Below, in pieces: positions 35,171 to 45,484 of a DNA stretch of 64,000 nucleotides. Source of the DNA: Ottelia alismoides (taxonomy: Eukaryota > Streptophyta > Magnoliopsida > Alismatales > Hydrocharitaceae); NCBI GenBank assembly GCA_037367405.1, contig JAZKJV010003121.1, positions 248,001 to 312,000 of the forward strand, in the 5' to 3' direction. Each line of letters opens with the position of its first letter. Position 1 is the first letter of the stretch. Both the position numbers and the translations under genes were made by a program. The notes under the pieces were generated by a model that was given only the letters and a program-made list of their open reading frames with translations, searched no databases and was not told the origin of the DNA.

Positions 35171-35183
35171 GGGGGGGGGGGGG
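35171..35183. repeat. Poly-G tract (13 G)
   Basis: An uninterrupted run of 13 G lies just before the TATA box of the Copia. It is also a place where the assembly may be wrong. Confidence 0.9.
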
Positions 35184-35212
35184 ACGGACTTAGCGAGGGG
35201 ACGAACACACCC

Positions 35213-35222
35213 CTATATATAG
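35213..35222 (+). promoter_or_regulatory. TATA box upstream of Copia gag
   Basis: CTATATATAG lies about 320 bases before the gag ATG at 35537, in plus orientation like the Copia and opposite to the surrounding LTR. It therefore belongs to the Copia 5' region. Confidence 0.55.
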
Positions 35223-35536
35223 ATCTACCTCCATCGGGAGGAGCACATCATCTGAGAACAACCTCGCCATAAGGAGCCCTCTCCTATTACCCATCTCTCC
35301 ATCCCTTTCTCCCTGTTTTTGTTCTCTCTCGCAACCAAGAGATTGGAAGCATACCTCGACGATATTCTACACATCTATCAAAGCCCGGATCTCACCCCTC
35401 ACAACGCTGCTGACCGCTTCAACGACCGTCGGAAGGAGGAGCTCCATCGCCGAAATCGTTGCCGCCCTCTCGTTCTCTTCGAGGCGGCTGCCGTTTCTCA
35501 CCAGACCCGAAACCCTAACAAAGTTAGAGATTCAAA

Positions 35537-36330
35537 ATGACAAGCAAGACTATTGCCACTGAGGTAAGGAAAATAGAGTACTTCAATGGTACTAATTATG
35601 AGTTGTGGAGTAGAAAGATCTACTATGGCCTATTGCACGATAGTATCCACTCCATCATAGATAAACCTGGCCCAACCTTATCTGAGAATCCAACTATGGA
35701 GAAAATTACGTCCGCGAACAGTGGGAGAAAACGAATAATAGGGCTAGGAACTTTATGCTGACCCACATGGATCTGAACCTGATTCAGATCTTTGAGACCT
35801 GCGAATCAGCTTACGAACCCTGGACCGCAGTTGAGGACAAATATCACTCCAAGTCGGAAGTGAGCATCCAGCTTCTTCTACACAAGTACAGCTCGTGTAG
35901 AATGAAGGAATCTGAAAGCGTCCTTGAGCACGTGAACAAGATGATCGTGATGGCCAAAGATCTGACGGCTGTTGATTGCGCGATTTCAGAGAGGATGCAG
36001 ATCGCAACCATATTAGGAAGTCTCCCATCGTCATTCGACATGATTGTCACATCTCTGCGGATGAATGGCAACATTAAGTCTGTGACGGACTTGCCTGCAC
36101 AGTTGGCAATTGAGTAGGACCTCTCTAAACAAAGATCGAAAACTGAGATCTTTGAGGTCGAGGAAGAAGAAGAAGCAAATGTCGTGCACGTGAAGAAAAG
36201 GTTGGGCCCCTCCAAGGCGAATTTCAAGGGAAAGAGTGGGAAACACCCACACGGCTTTTGCTACGGTTGTGGCAAATATGGTCATTTTAAGGTCAATTGC
36301 CCCAACAAGAAGAAGTCAGGAATTTCTAAA
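35537..36330 (+). pseudogene. Copia gag with zinc knuckle (broken)
   Basis: The ATG at 35537 starts MTSKTIATEVRKIEYFNGTN, a typical Copia gag opening (FNGTNYELW). After a frameshift near 35740 the capsid part continues at 35755-36117 (NLIQIFETCESAYEPWTAVE, then EHVNKMIVMAKDL and ATILGSLPSSFD), as in UBN2-type gag. It stops with TAG at 36115. The frame resumes at 36184 with a basic stretch and the CCHC zinc knuckle CYGCGKYGHFKVNC (about 36260-36300). Gag would package the RNA. Neither the frameshift nor the stop allows a full protein. Confidence 0.85.
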
Positions 36331-36675
36331 ATGCCTGAAAATAAAGGCAAGAAGAAAATGGAATTCATGGCTGTTGTGGAATGCTACTCCGTCATCACGG
36401 ACAGTGATGGATGGTGGATCGACTCTGGAGCAAACAGACACATCGTCAAGACAAAGGAGTGCCTGGTGGACTTCAAGGAGCTGAGCAAAGGTGAACAGAG
36501 GATCTTTATGGGGAACAATACCTACCTGGATGTGGAAGGTGTTGGGACATACAGACTTGACCTGGGGGATAACATTATGGTGCTGAATGATGTACTGTAT
36601 ACCCCAGGGATACGCCGGAACCCGATCTCTATCCCAGTGTTGTTCAAGAAAGACTTCAAAGTTAGGTTTTTATAA
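36331..36675 (+). pseudogene. Copia protease domain (truncated frame)
   Basis: It follows gag in the same frame. The aspartic protease active site is WWIDSGANRHI (Asp-Ser-Gly intact), followed by YLDVEGVGTYRLDLGDNIM and LNDVLYTPGIRRNPISI, the usual end of a Copia protease. The frame is lost near 36665 (KVRFL, then stop). The downstream integrase is in another frame, so a frameshift separates them. Confidence 0.85.
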
Positions 36676-37825
36676 TAAGCGTATTTCTATTGGCAAGAAC
36701 AAGAAGGTCTATGTGATAGGAAAATTTGTAACCGAGCATGACCTATTCCGTCTTCCTGTAATAAATTCTAGTGAATCAATGAATGTCGCTTCTGATTATT
36801 CCTTGTGTTATTTGTCTGACTACGACTTGTGGCACATGAGATTGGGTCATCCCGAAAATTCTAAGATGGATCAAATGATTAAGGCAAATCTGTTTCCTAA
36901 GATCACGGGTGCAAGGACATTGCCCTACGAACACTGTCTGACCGGTAAAATGACGAGAAGACCCTTCTTAATCGGAATTCGGTCAACAGAACTACTAGGT
37001 TTGATTCATTCAGACATATGTGGACCATTGAGCGTCGGCACACATAGAAATAAAGAATACTTTATAACATTCATTGATGACTACTCGAAGTTCTCCTATG
37101 TCTATCTATTAAGAAGAAAGTCGGAAGCACTTGAAACATTTAAGAGATATAAGACAGAAGTGGAGATAAGATTGGGAAAACCAATCAAGACTCTTAGGAC
37201 AGATAGAGCTGGAGAATATACCTTAAAGGAGTTTAAGGATTACTGTATTCAGACAGGCATTCGTAAGCAGACTACAATGCCTTATACACCACAACAGAAT
37301 GGTGTAGCAGAAAAAAAGAATCGAACTTTGATGAATGCAGTAAGGTGTATGCTTTCACACTCAGGACTCTCTAAGAAATTCTGGGGAGAGGTAGTGTTGA
37401 GTGCGAACTATATACAGAACAGAATTCCCACCAAGTTTGTTAAATCAACGCCACATGAAATATGGAATGGTAGAAAGCCCGAGTTGGGCCATCTTCGGAA
37501 ATGGGGATGTCTAGCACATATTCTGGTACCGAGTCAACTTAGAGACAAGGTAGACTTCAGGACATTAAAGTGCAAGTTTATTGGATATAGTGAACATTCT
37601 AAAGGATATAGGTTCTTTCATGAAACTAAAGGTCTAATCGAAAGTCGTATTGCGACTTTTCTTGAAATTCATCAAGAAAAAGAGCATGAAGTAGAGGAAT
37701 CAAATCCTTTGATTGTCCTACAGGACAATGAAGACGACCTGAGCATTAGACAAGAACTTAAGAATGATATCAATCATCCAAATGTAGAGAATGAACTTAT
37801 GGAACATGATGATCCTTTAGAATAA
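36660..37825 (+). pseudogene. Copia integrase (core catalytic triad retained)
   Basis: The open frame gives FYNKRISIGKNKKVYVIGKF, the GAG-pre-integrase motif LWHMRLGHPENSK, then the core with the triad in LIHSDICGPLSVG (Asp), IKTLRTDRAGEYTLKEF (Asp) and TPQQNGVAEKKNRTLM (Glu). The GxxLW-type C-terminal part follows (WGCLAHILVPSQ, CKFIGYSEHSKGYRFF). RTDRAGEY replaces the usual RTDRGGEY. A TAA stop at 37823-37825 ends the frame just before the hAT insertion. The residue count fits a normal Copia integrase. An intact start is lacking because of the frameshift upstream. Confidence 0.88.
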
Positions 37826-37828
37826 GTG

Positions 37829-37836
37829 GGTGGACC
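37829..37836 (+). repeat. 8-bp target duplication of hAT element, left
   Basis: GGTGGACC, repeated exactly at 38672-38679. Confidence 0.92.
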
Positions 37837-38671
37837 TAGGGTTGGGCATGGGCCGGGCTCGGGCCGAGTTCGCCTTGGCCCGGCCCAAGCCCATTTTAGA
37901 ATATGGGCTAACGGGTCGGGCCTAGGCCCATTTTATTTTCAAAAATTAGGCCCAAGCCCAAACCCGGCCCAAATAAAATGGGTCGGGTTCGGGTCGGGCC
38001 GGCCCAATTTAACACCTATGTATACGAATATCATGTCTTCCATTCTTTTGCATTTGTGTGGTTGTTTCTTATGCATGTGTGCATGTTTAAAACTATAAAG
38101 TATGCTAACTAATTTGTGATTTTAACATTAGTTGTATGTTGGAAATACAAATGTGGTAAAAATATGGCGACTTAAACCACCATTCAATTCACCATTACAT
38201 ATTCTATTGTAGATGCGGGCACTATGACCCAATACAAATTGGTTACTAACAGTTGTACATGCTGTAACACTTGAGGACACAGATTCCATTATTGCATATT
38301 AATGTAATAATCTTGTATATTAATGTAATAATATCCTCAATCCACTATTGGATATGATTATTAATGTATCTAAGCATTTATTTTACACTTGAATAAGGAT
38401 AGTAAAGTTAGAACATGGTATTTGGAATGAACATGAATATAATTGATATAATTATACCGTACTGGATATAAATATACTTGCTTTAGAATGGATCGGGCTA
38501 TCGGGCTAACGGGTTTGGGCCTTCTAAGGCCCAAACCCAGCCCGTTAATCAATATGGGCTCATTTTAGGGCCCACGGCCCGCCCATTAAATTTCGGGTTC
38601 GGGTTTGGGTCGGGTTATACGGGTCGGGTTTTGGGCCGGGTCGGGCCGGCCCAGCCCAATGCCCAACCCTA
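37837..38671. mobile_element. Non-autonomous hAT transposon (835 bp)
   Basis: The ends are inverted repeats: TAGGGTTGGGCATGGGCC at the left and, read from the other strand, TAGGGTTGGGCATTGGGC at the right. The exact 8-bp duplication GGTGGACC is diagnostic of the hAT superfamily. Both ends carry dense GGGC/GGCCC and GGGTCGGG words, the subterminal sites for hAT transposase. The AT-rich centre has no transposase ORF (the 90-codon frame at 37826-38098 reads through the GC-rich end and is not a gene). The element plus its duplication is 843 bp, a multiple of three. Confidence 0.93.
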
Positions 38672-38679
38672 GGTGGACC
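38672..38679 (+). repeat. 8-bp target duplication of hAT element, right
   Basis: GGTGGACC, matching 37829-37836. Confidence 0.92.
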
Positions 38680-38689
38680 CAGACAACCC

Positions 38690-39754
38690 ACGAGTATAAT
38701 CGGCAACAAGAGACCCAGAACACGACCCGTATGGATGGAAGATTACCATTTCTATGGGTGCGAGGTGTCGTGCTACACCGTAGATGAGGATGTTGCAGAT
38801 TGTACAAATCTCATATCCTTTGATGAAGCTATGGTTTCATCTGAGTCGGAATCATGGTCAACCGCCGTGAGAGATGAGTTGGCCTCAATCGAGCGAAACG
38901 GTGTTTGGGAATTATGTGATTCGCCAGAAGGTAGGCAATCCATAGGATGTAAGTGGGTATTCATGAAAAAGTACCGAGTTGACGGTACCGTTGACAAATA
39001 CAAAGCCAGATTAGTTGCCAAGGGTTGTACTCAGCAAGCTGGAATAGATTTCCAGGAAACTTACTCTCCAGTGGCTAAGTTTGCATCCATTTGGATGATC
39101 TTAGTCATAGTCGCTTATATAGATTTTGAATTATTCCAAATGGATGTGAAGACAACCTTCCTTTATGGAGAATTAAAGGAGGAGATTTATATACGACAAC
39201 CTGATGGTTCTCGGGTTGAAGGTCAGGAGAAAAAGGTTTACAAAGTAAGAAAGTCATTATATGGCTTAAAGCAGTCTTCACGGTAATGGTATCTCAAATT
39301 TCACGAGAAAGTTATTCAATTTGGATTTGTTCAAATAAATTAGATAACTGTGTGTATGTCATGAAGAGTGGGAGCAGGTTTGCAATCATGTCATTGTATG
39401 TAGATGACATTCTGCTTGCAAGTAATGACATACAAACGCTCAATGAAATCAAACAGAAATTAAGCTATGAATTTGAGATGAAAGACATGGGAGAAGCATC
39501 CTATGTTCTTGGAATTCAAATAACAAGAGACAGGGACTCAAGGACATTGAACCTTAGTCAGGAAAGATATTTGCATACTGTATTAAGGAGATTTGGAATG
39601 CAGAACAACACTCCAACTCCAACACCACTTGTGATGGGAAAGAGACTCAGTAAGAGTCAGTGTCCCGAAAAGGGGCAGAAACCTTTAGATGTACCATATG
39701 CACAAGCGGTAGGAAGTCTAATGTATGCAATGATGTGTGCTCGACCTGACTCCA
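38690..39754 (+). pseudogene. Copia reverse transcriptase, 3' truncated
   Basis: This is the RVT_2 domain of Copia RT. The first part (38735-39283) has WSTAVRDELASIERNGVWEL, IGCKWVFMKKYRVDGTVDKY, KARLVAKGCTQQAGIDFQET and QMDVKTTFLYGELKEEIYI, ending SLYGLKQSSR then TAA, where Gln or a similar codon before TGG is expected. After a frameshift the catalytic YVDDILLASND appears at about 39398-39430, then MKDMGEASYVLGIQITRD, and it ends with the AVGSLMYAMMCARPD block. RNase H is absent: from 39755 the frame runs into LTR sequence for 40 more codons (to 39873). Confidence 0.88.
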
Positions 39755-41879
39755 GATGGGTCCGTAGGACCAGATTCCTGCACAAAAATACTCCTACACT
39801 CGAGAGCTACTCCCTCGATCGTAGGATGAAGTTGAAAGCATTGCGAGATGGAGGGGAAGTGATGCTTCGATGAAGGTGAAGGACCGTGCTTTGAATCACC
39901 TCGATTCGAGCAAAATCGAGGGTAAATGATAGGGCTTTTGTGGACAAGGAAAAGGGGAAAGAAATGGTAGCGGAATGGAGTTGGAACAGGGTTAATACAA
40001 TGCGGGTTTGGTGTCGGAGTTGAAGATCTAGTGATTTTGTTTTTTTTTTCAAAATTACTCTAAATGCAGGGTCAAAGGGTGAAATTAAATTATACTGTAT
40101 GCTAAGGAAGCAAAATGCAAGCTACGAGGATGTACTTAGAATCTTGATGAGCTACGAAAGCTTGGAGTAGAGGAGGTCGATGGAGATGAACGTCGACGAA
40201 CCTAGATCTTCCTCTATAGGTCCTTATCCATGCCTCAAAGGGGCGGAGGTCTTCCTGACGTAACCAAGGACTCGACGGAGCTGTCCAATGGGGTTTAGGA
40301 AGGCTGAAGAGAGATCAAAACTCAAAATGAAGTTGGAGTAGGTTATTTATAGACAAAGGTCCGATGACTTTTGGAAGGGAGATGGCATACAACATGATGG
40401 GGGTAGGTAAAGATTCGGTAGTGGGCAATGGATAAGGATGTTTGGGCTAGAGATTGTTGGTGATCTCGAGGAAGGAGGAAGATGGAGATGGCGTGAAGAT
40501 TGGGAAGAAAGTGTAGGTACAACTCTAACACAGGAGGGGGGGGGGGTTGTGGGTTGTACAGTTGGCCCACCTGGTCAACATTTCCAGCTCTCTGCTTGGT
40601 GTACGTGGACCAACCAGAAAATTCCAATGCTAAAAATATTTGTAAAATCAATATAAAATAATAAATGAATTAGTTAAATTTTATTACAACATAAAAAATA
40701 TTTGTAATTTAATGTATTATATAATGCCTATTTTTTATTTTTACAAGGCTATTTATTAGATGTTACATTTTACATGTATATCCATAGGTATTTATACATG
40801 TATTTTGACTATTTGTTTTCAATTTGTGATATATATATATATATTATTGTTATATACAAATATTTTATATATTTTAAATTTATTTAATTACATATTTAGG
40901 TATTTTTATTGTTTTTTATGAGTTTATTCATATAGTTGATTAATTATATACATTATTCTTATATATTAGAGTAATAGATTTATTCTAATTTTATTTTAAT
41001 AGTTTTATTTCATTTTAATTATGGTATGTGTTTCAAATATCATTTACAATTTTATAAAAACACAAGGAGTTGAAAAATATAACGAGTAAATATATTGAAT
41101 ATAATATACAATATATAGCACAATGATGGCTTAAAAACTAATTTTTGCATCTTGAATCCAAATTAAAAATATAAATATGTACAAAATACAAATAATAAAA
41201 AATATATAACTAATATGCAATTGTACATATATGATAGTATCTATAAAGGGCGACTTTCACATTTTAACTCTGATTTTAATGAAATTATCCTCATTTTGAT
41301 GATAATTTTATTTCACTACAATGAAAGTGAGTTTGGAGATATTCGAGTTTATACCGAGTAGATATTGATCTTTAATTATTAATGTTACATTTTTCGTTTA
41401 TTATACTAGGTTATCTGTGCATGATCTATTTTTGAAAATATTTTTATTATTTTAATATACATTTATATATATAGTTTTGAATAAGAACGTATTTTTGTTT
41501 GAAATTATTTTTTTTGATAAACAAAATAGTACAAGATATTTACAAAAAGAATATGATACACGTATACAATAATTATCTTGATTTTTCTTGATTTTATAAG
41601 TTATTTACCTTATTTTCCCTACTTTATCCTTTGCTGACCATATCCATGTTTGACCTAGTCTCGGTGTTTAGAGTCGGTTTGCATCTATGGCACATATATA
41701 CATCCTTCTTTTATTTTCATTATTTATTCTTTTATTTTTATGTAAACAAGTGTTAAATCTATAGTATTAACAAACGATGTTAGTTTATTAAAAAGTGAGA
41801 AATAGTTATTATTTACATGTATTTTACTATAGATTTTACGTCAAAGAAAGAATAAAACCGATGAATCATGGATTCATCA
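39755..41879 (-). repeat. Third Athila-family LTR, right part
   Basis: The LTR resumes after the truncated Copia. Shared landmarks are TTATTTATAGAC near 40337 (promoter box), the AT-rich U3, the conserved U3 block at 41605-41680 (CCTAGTCTCGGTGTTTAGAG), TGTATTTTACTATAGATTTT, and the tip GATGAATCATGGATTCATCA ending at 41879. CTCAA follows. The LTR is probably solo, as no internal region or sister copy flanks it. Confidence 0.72.
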
Positions 41880-42466
41880 CTCAATAAAAAAAAGTATAAC
41901 ACCGATAAATCCATTTGACACTAATTGTAAAATAGCTCCATTGAGTACATCACTGGTTACAGAACCAATTCCTATAATAATAAATTTCATATGAGATACG
42001 GAGATGATTCCTAGTAATTATAATGATTAAAAATTACCAATTCAAAATGATTCCTATTTTCATTTATTAAATAATATTTTTAAGTAGCTAGAAAGTTCGT
42101 TTGAACTTTTCAAGTACTAAATATTTCTTTACCAACATCTGATTATGAGCCATTAATGAATAGTGAATGTTGTGCTGGGATACATCCGGCAAAATGAAAC
42201 TTTCATGAAAGATAAGCAAATGAAAAGCTTCATAAAAGTTCTTTTAGAATCGAGAATGAAGTTTTCATTCTGTACATGTCATATCATGAATTAGCAATTG
42301 CATCCAATCTCTGAAAAATCCTCAAAAGGACTTTGACCCTTTAATCAGCTAAAGATTTGTCCCCGCAACTATGATGAGAAAGAAAGTCTCACTTTTAGCC
42401 ATAGTATGTATGATAAAGCCTCAAAATATATGAGGTAAAGGACCACAATCTAGGCAAATTTGGAGT

Positions 42467-42665
42467 TCGTTTGGTTCGTGGTGTGTCCCGGGTTAGCTCG
42501 GGGCAACCTAGTAAACCCCTCTGCAATCTTGGGTTGGAATTTCATTACAAATCAATGTGACATCACATCACATCACATGCCATATTATAATCCTCATAAC
42601 CATCCAAACTGCTACCATTCACGATGGGTTACCCCAACCAACCCCAACCCAGTAACCAAACTATC
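42467..42665. mobile_element. MITE-like element
   Basis: The left end GTTCGTTTGGTTCGTGGTGT and the right end read from the other strand (ATAGTTTGGTTACTGGGTTG) share GTTTGGTT. Both continue into similar GGGTT/GGGGCAACC and GGGTTGGGG words, so the whole 200 bp can fold back. No coding capacity. A target duplication could not be fixed, so the family (PIF/Harbinger or hAT-like) is open. Confidence 0.5.
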
Positions 42666-43577
42666 CCTTGGGGTATGAGAGTAGAAGAGTCGACTTTGCA
42701 AGATTTTGCCACTGGTGGCCAACTTGACTTATTCATTATGGATTGTTACCAATATTTGATCCTAGGGAATTACACCTTCTTTTAACAGTTGGCATAATAA
42801 CAATGAAAATGTATCCCTCTTTAATGAGATTATACGAGCAAATGTACGAGTCGAAATATATCACTACTATGGGTACATCTACTATTACGTGGGGGATTTT
42901 TAGTATTAGTGTACCATTCGAGGGGTCGATAAGCTAATTCTAGTAAATGTGTATTTACCAAGCTGCCCACCCAAGCTAGTGTATGTTATAAACATTATAA
43001 CTAAACTTCGTATGAAGATATCTCGAGAAATCTCTGAAGATAGAATTGGTTCTTAATAAGCAAATCTCTAAGACTTTGATGATTCGTCAAAATTCAGTAG
43101 TAGAAGACCCATAAAGAAAGCTAGCTGGAAAGTTGGAAAATCTCTACTAAGATAAGAAGTGAATACCTACACTCCGTAGATTCCAGGCTAAAGGCGTTCT
43201 TAAGACCCATACTTAAGCATGATGTAAAATAGATTTAAACTTTCATATCCATTTTTTTATGAGAATAAGGATTATACAATTTCAAAATTTTAAGGATATG
43301 GACGTTCAATTTCACAAATAGGCGTCAAGACTCGCCCTTCGGGAGACCCTCGCTTGAGAGTAAGCTCTCAGCAGCCTCTCATTCGATGTGGTGTAACACC
43401 CCAACCCAAAAATATTTCCACATCGAAACCTTACGAAAGTGTGAGAGTTCGTTATAAGAGTGGGCAACTAGTACTTGATAACTTGAGTTTGGACATTTAA
43501 GATAGTTGTTGAAGGGTCCTATCATGCTTGACCAAATAAATTATTAGGGCCAGGTTTCTCCAAGAACGGTTCGCCAA

Positions 43578-43733
43578 CCTACATGTTATTCGAATTTCAT
43601 CAGATTCAGAAACCCTTATGCCCTCTATTTAGAACAAGTAATTTTAACGGTCTTAGAACTGCTGTAATTGTACATGTTCTAGATTGAGGGCAACTGAGTC
43701 TCAGTTTCTCACGAAATTCGAATGACATGTAGG
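43578..43733. repeat. 156-bp foldback with 21-bp inverted repeat
   Basis: CCTACATGTTATTCGAATTT (43578-43597) is the reverse complement, with one change, of the segment ending at 43733 (GAAATTCGAATGACATGTAGG without its last base). The arms can be extended a little with mismatches. No flanking duplication is evident. Confidence 0.6.
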
Positions 43734-44479
43734 AGGAATATAGGGATGAATATACATGGAAATATTCTTAAAAAAACAAAAAAGGTGACAAAAATGGGAC
43801 GGAGGCAGCCTCATACAACCCTATTATATATAGGATATTTTTGCTTTCTAGATTTATATCCACATTCCATGCAATCTACCAATTTTCCCCTCTCTCTAAT
43901 TGTATAATTTATGAATTTTTAACTTGTACCCCTCTTAGATTCTATACTTGCAGTTATCCCTTGCCTTCTTGCAATAACACTCGTGAACCAGTATTATAAC
44001 AAAATTCACATTGCTCTTATATTATTACACTTGTACCCTTATATTACACCAATGGAAGAGCAGTAAGTGTTATTGCAAAGAAGATATGTGCATAATCGTA
44101 ACTACAAAGTCTTGAAGGGGCACAAGTGTAAAAATCCCTACATTTTTTTTTGAAAATGTTCAAGTTGATTCATCTTTAAAAAAAGAGTTCATTGAAGAGT
44201 TTTAATGCATACTTGAAAACAAACCAAGCAGATAAATCAATCAATCAAGATGAATGTGCAGTTCACTGTATTTTTAACCACAACAAGGCACACGATCGAC
44301 TCAAAAAAACAAATGTCTCTCAAGTTCAATTAAGAACACTTAATGCGCGGATTTCCAAAGGAGAAGAATATTTTTGTTGTTTTTACTGCAATCGAAGCCC
44401 GCTACATCATCGCCCAGATGCAGTCTGAAATTTGCAAGGATTCTCACATAATAGATGCATGCGAGTGAAGAAGTTAGTT

Positions 44480-45484
44480 CAAAAGAGATTGCAAAGGAAG
44501 GTGTGGATTGGTAGTTGGAATATTAGCACTTCAACTTAAAAATTGATGGAGATAGTGGATACGATGGAAAAAATGAGATTCATATACTTTGTCTTCAAGA
44601 GACTAAATAGGTTGGAGAGAAAGTAAGGGAGATCAAGAAGACAAGCTTTTTAAACTTTTGTATTTGAGTAAAGATAGGGGAAGAAATGATGTTGGAGTGG
44701 TTGTTCATAAGGATTTGAAGGATTATGTGGTTGAGGTGCAAAGATTCGGGGATCGGATTATTTTGCTAAAATTAGTGCTTGAAGAAGAAATTCTGAATGT
44801 CATCTCAGTTTATGCACCATAAATTAGTTTAGATGAAAGAACTAAAAAATCTTTTAGGGAGGATCTGGATAAGATTTTACAAAGAATATCAGAAAGAGAG
44901 ATGATTTCTATAGGTGGAGATCTTAATGGACATGTGGGAAAAGATGCTTCAGGTTATGCTGGTATTCATGGAGGACATGATTTTGGGAATAGAAATGAAG
45001 AGGGAAAAGTCATTCTAGATTTTGTAATGGCATATGATCTTTTCATAGAAAACACTATCTTCAAAAATAGGGAGGAGCATTTAATTACTTATAAGAGAGG
45101 CCAACTAGAACACATATAGATTACTTTGCATTGAGGAGAAGAGATCGGTTTTGCTGTAAAGACTGCAAAATAATCCCTGGAGAGTGCTTGACAACCCAAC
45201 ATCGCTTGTTAGTCTTGCATGTGCAAATAAAAGGGTTGGTAAAGAAAAGGAGGATTCCTAAGATCACTAGAACTAGATGGTGGAATCTTTCACTAAAGCA
45301 ATCGAGCTTCGAGGAGAAAGTTTTAGAAGACTTATCTTGGGATGGTAGCGGAAGTGCAAATGAGATGTGGGAGGCAGTAGCATCTGGTATACAAAAGGTA
45401 GCCAAAGAGGTGCTAGGCGAGTCAAAGGGAGGAGCTCCAGGTCAAAAGGAGGCTAGGAGTTGGAGTGAAGGGGTGCAAGAGAAG
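44480..45484 (+). pseudogene. RTE-type LINE, endonuclease part only
   Basis: The plus strand encodes the apurinic endonuclease domain of a non-LTR element: a WNI-start near 44515 (SWNIST), LCLQETK-like words with frameshifts at 44590-44670, then DVGVVVHKDLKDYVVEVQRF and LLKLVLEEEILNVISVYAP to a TAA at 44821. It goes on with ISIGGDLNGHVGKDASGYAG (44901-45119) and, in another frame, RRRDRFCCKDCKIIPGECL and LTTQHRLLVLHVQIKG (45131-45487). The GGDLNGHVG block (usually GDFNGHVG) and the KDCKVIPGE-like block are typical of plant RTE elements. RT is missing because an Athila-like LTR is inserted at 45485. At least three frame breaks are present. Confidence 0.8.

Larger units (their letters stand above)
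35056..39754 (+). mobile_element. Truncated Copia retrotransposon inside an LTR
   Basis: A TATA box (35213-35222), leader, gag, protease, integrase and RT follow in Copia order on the plus strand. The element ends abruptly in RT after QAVGSLMYAMMCARPD: RNase H and the 3' LTR are missing, and the sequence passes into Athila-family LTR. No TGGTATCAG primer site is visible between the TATA box and gag, so the 5' end is incomplete or unusual. Frameshifts occur near 35740, 36665 and 39340, with stops at 36115, 37823 and 39284. A hAT element splits it at 37837-38671. It cannot move on its own. Confidence 0.85.
41880..44479. other. Low-repeat intergenic stretch
   Basis: Apart from the MITE-like element at 42467 and the foldback at 43578, I see no element, and no ORF longer than about 80 codons. 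Small ORFs (42460-42678, 42743-42937, 43722-43907, 44192-44428) show no motif. A CCACATCGAAA word with a TGTAACACCCC word at 43392-43430 recalls short plant repeats but is not enough for a call. Confidence 0.5.

Noticed and set aside
34958..35272. 104-codon ORF before the Copia
   Set aside because: It crosses the LTR/Copia junction and the poly-G tract, so it cannot be an old gene.
37826..38098. 90-codon Gly/Pro-rich ORF
   Set aside because: It starts in the Copia and reads through the GC-rich end of the hAT element.
43392..43440. TGTAACACCCC as the start of a Cassandra-type TRIM LTR
   Set aside because: No 5S-like promoter boxes follow, and no second LTR or primer site was found.
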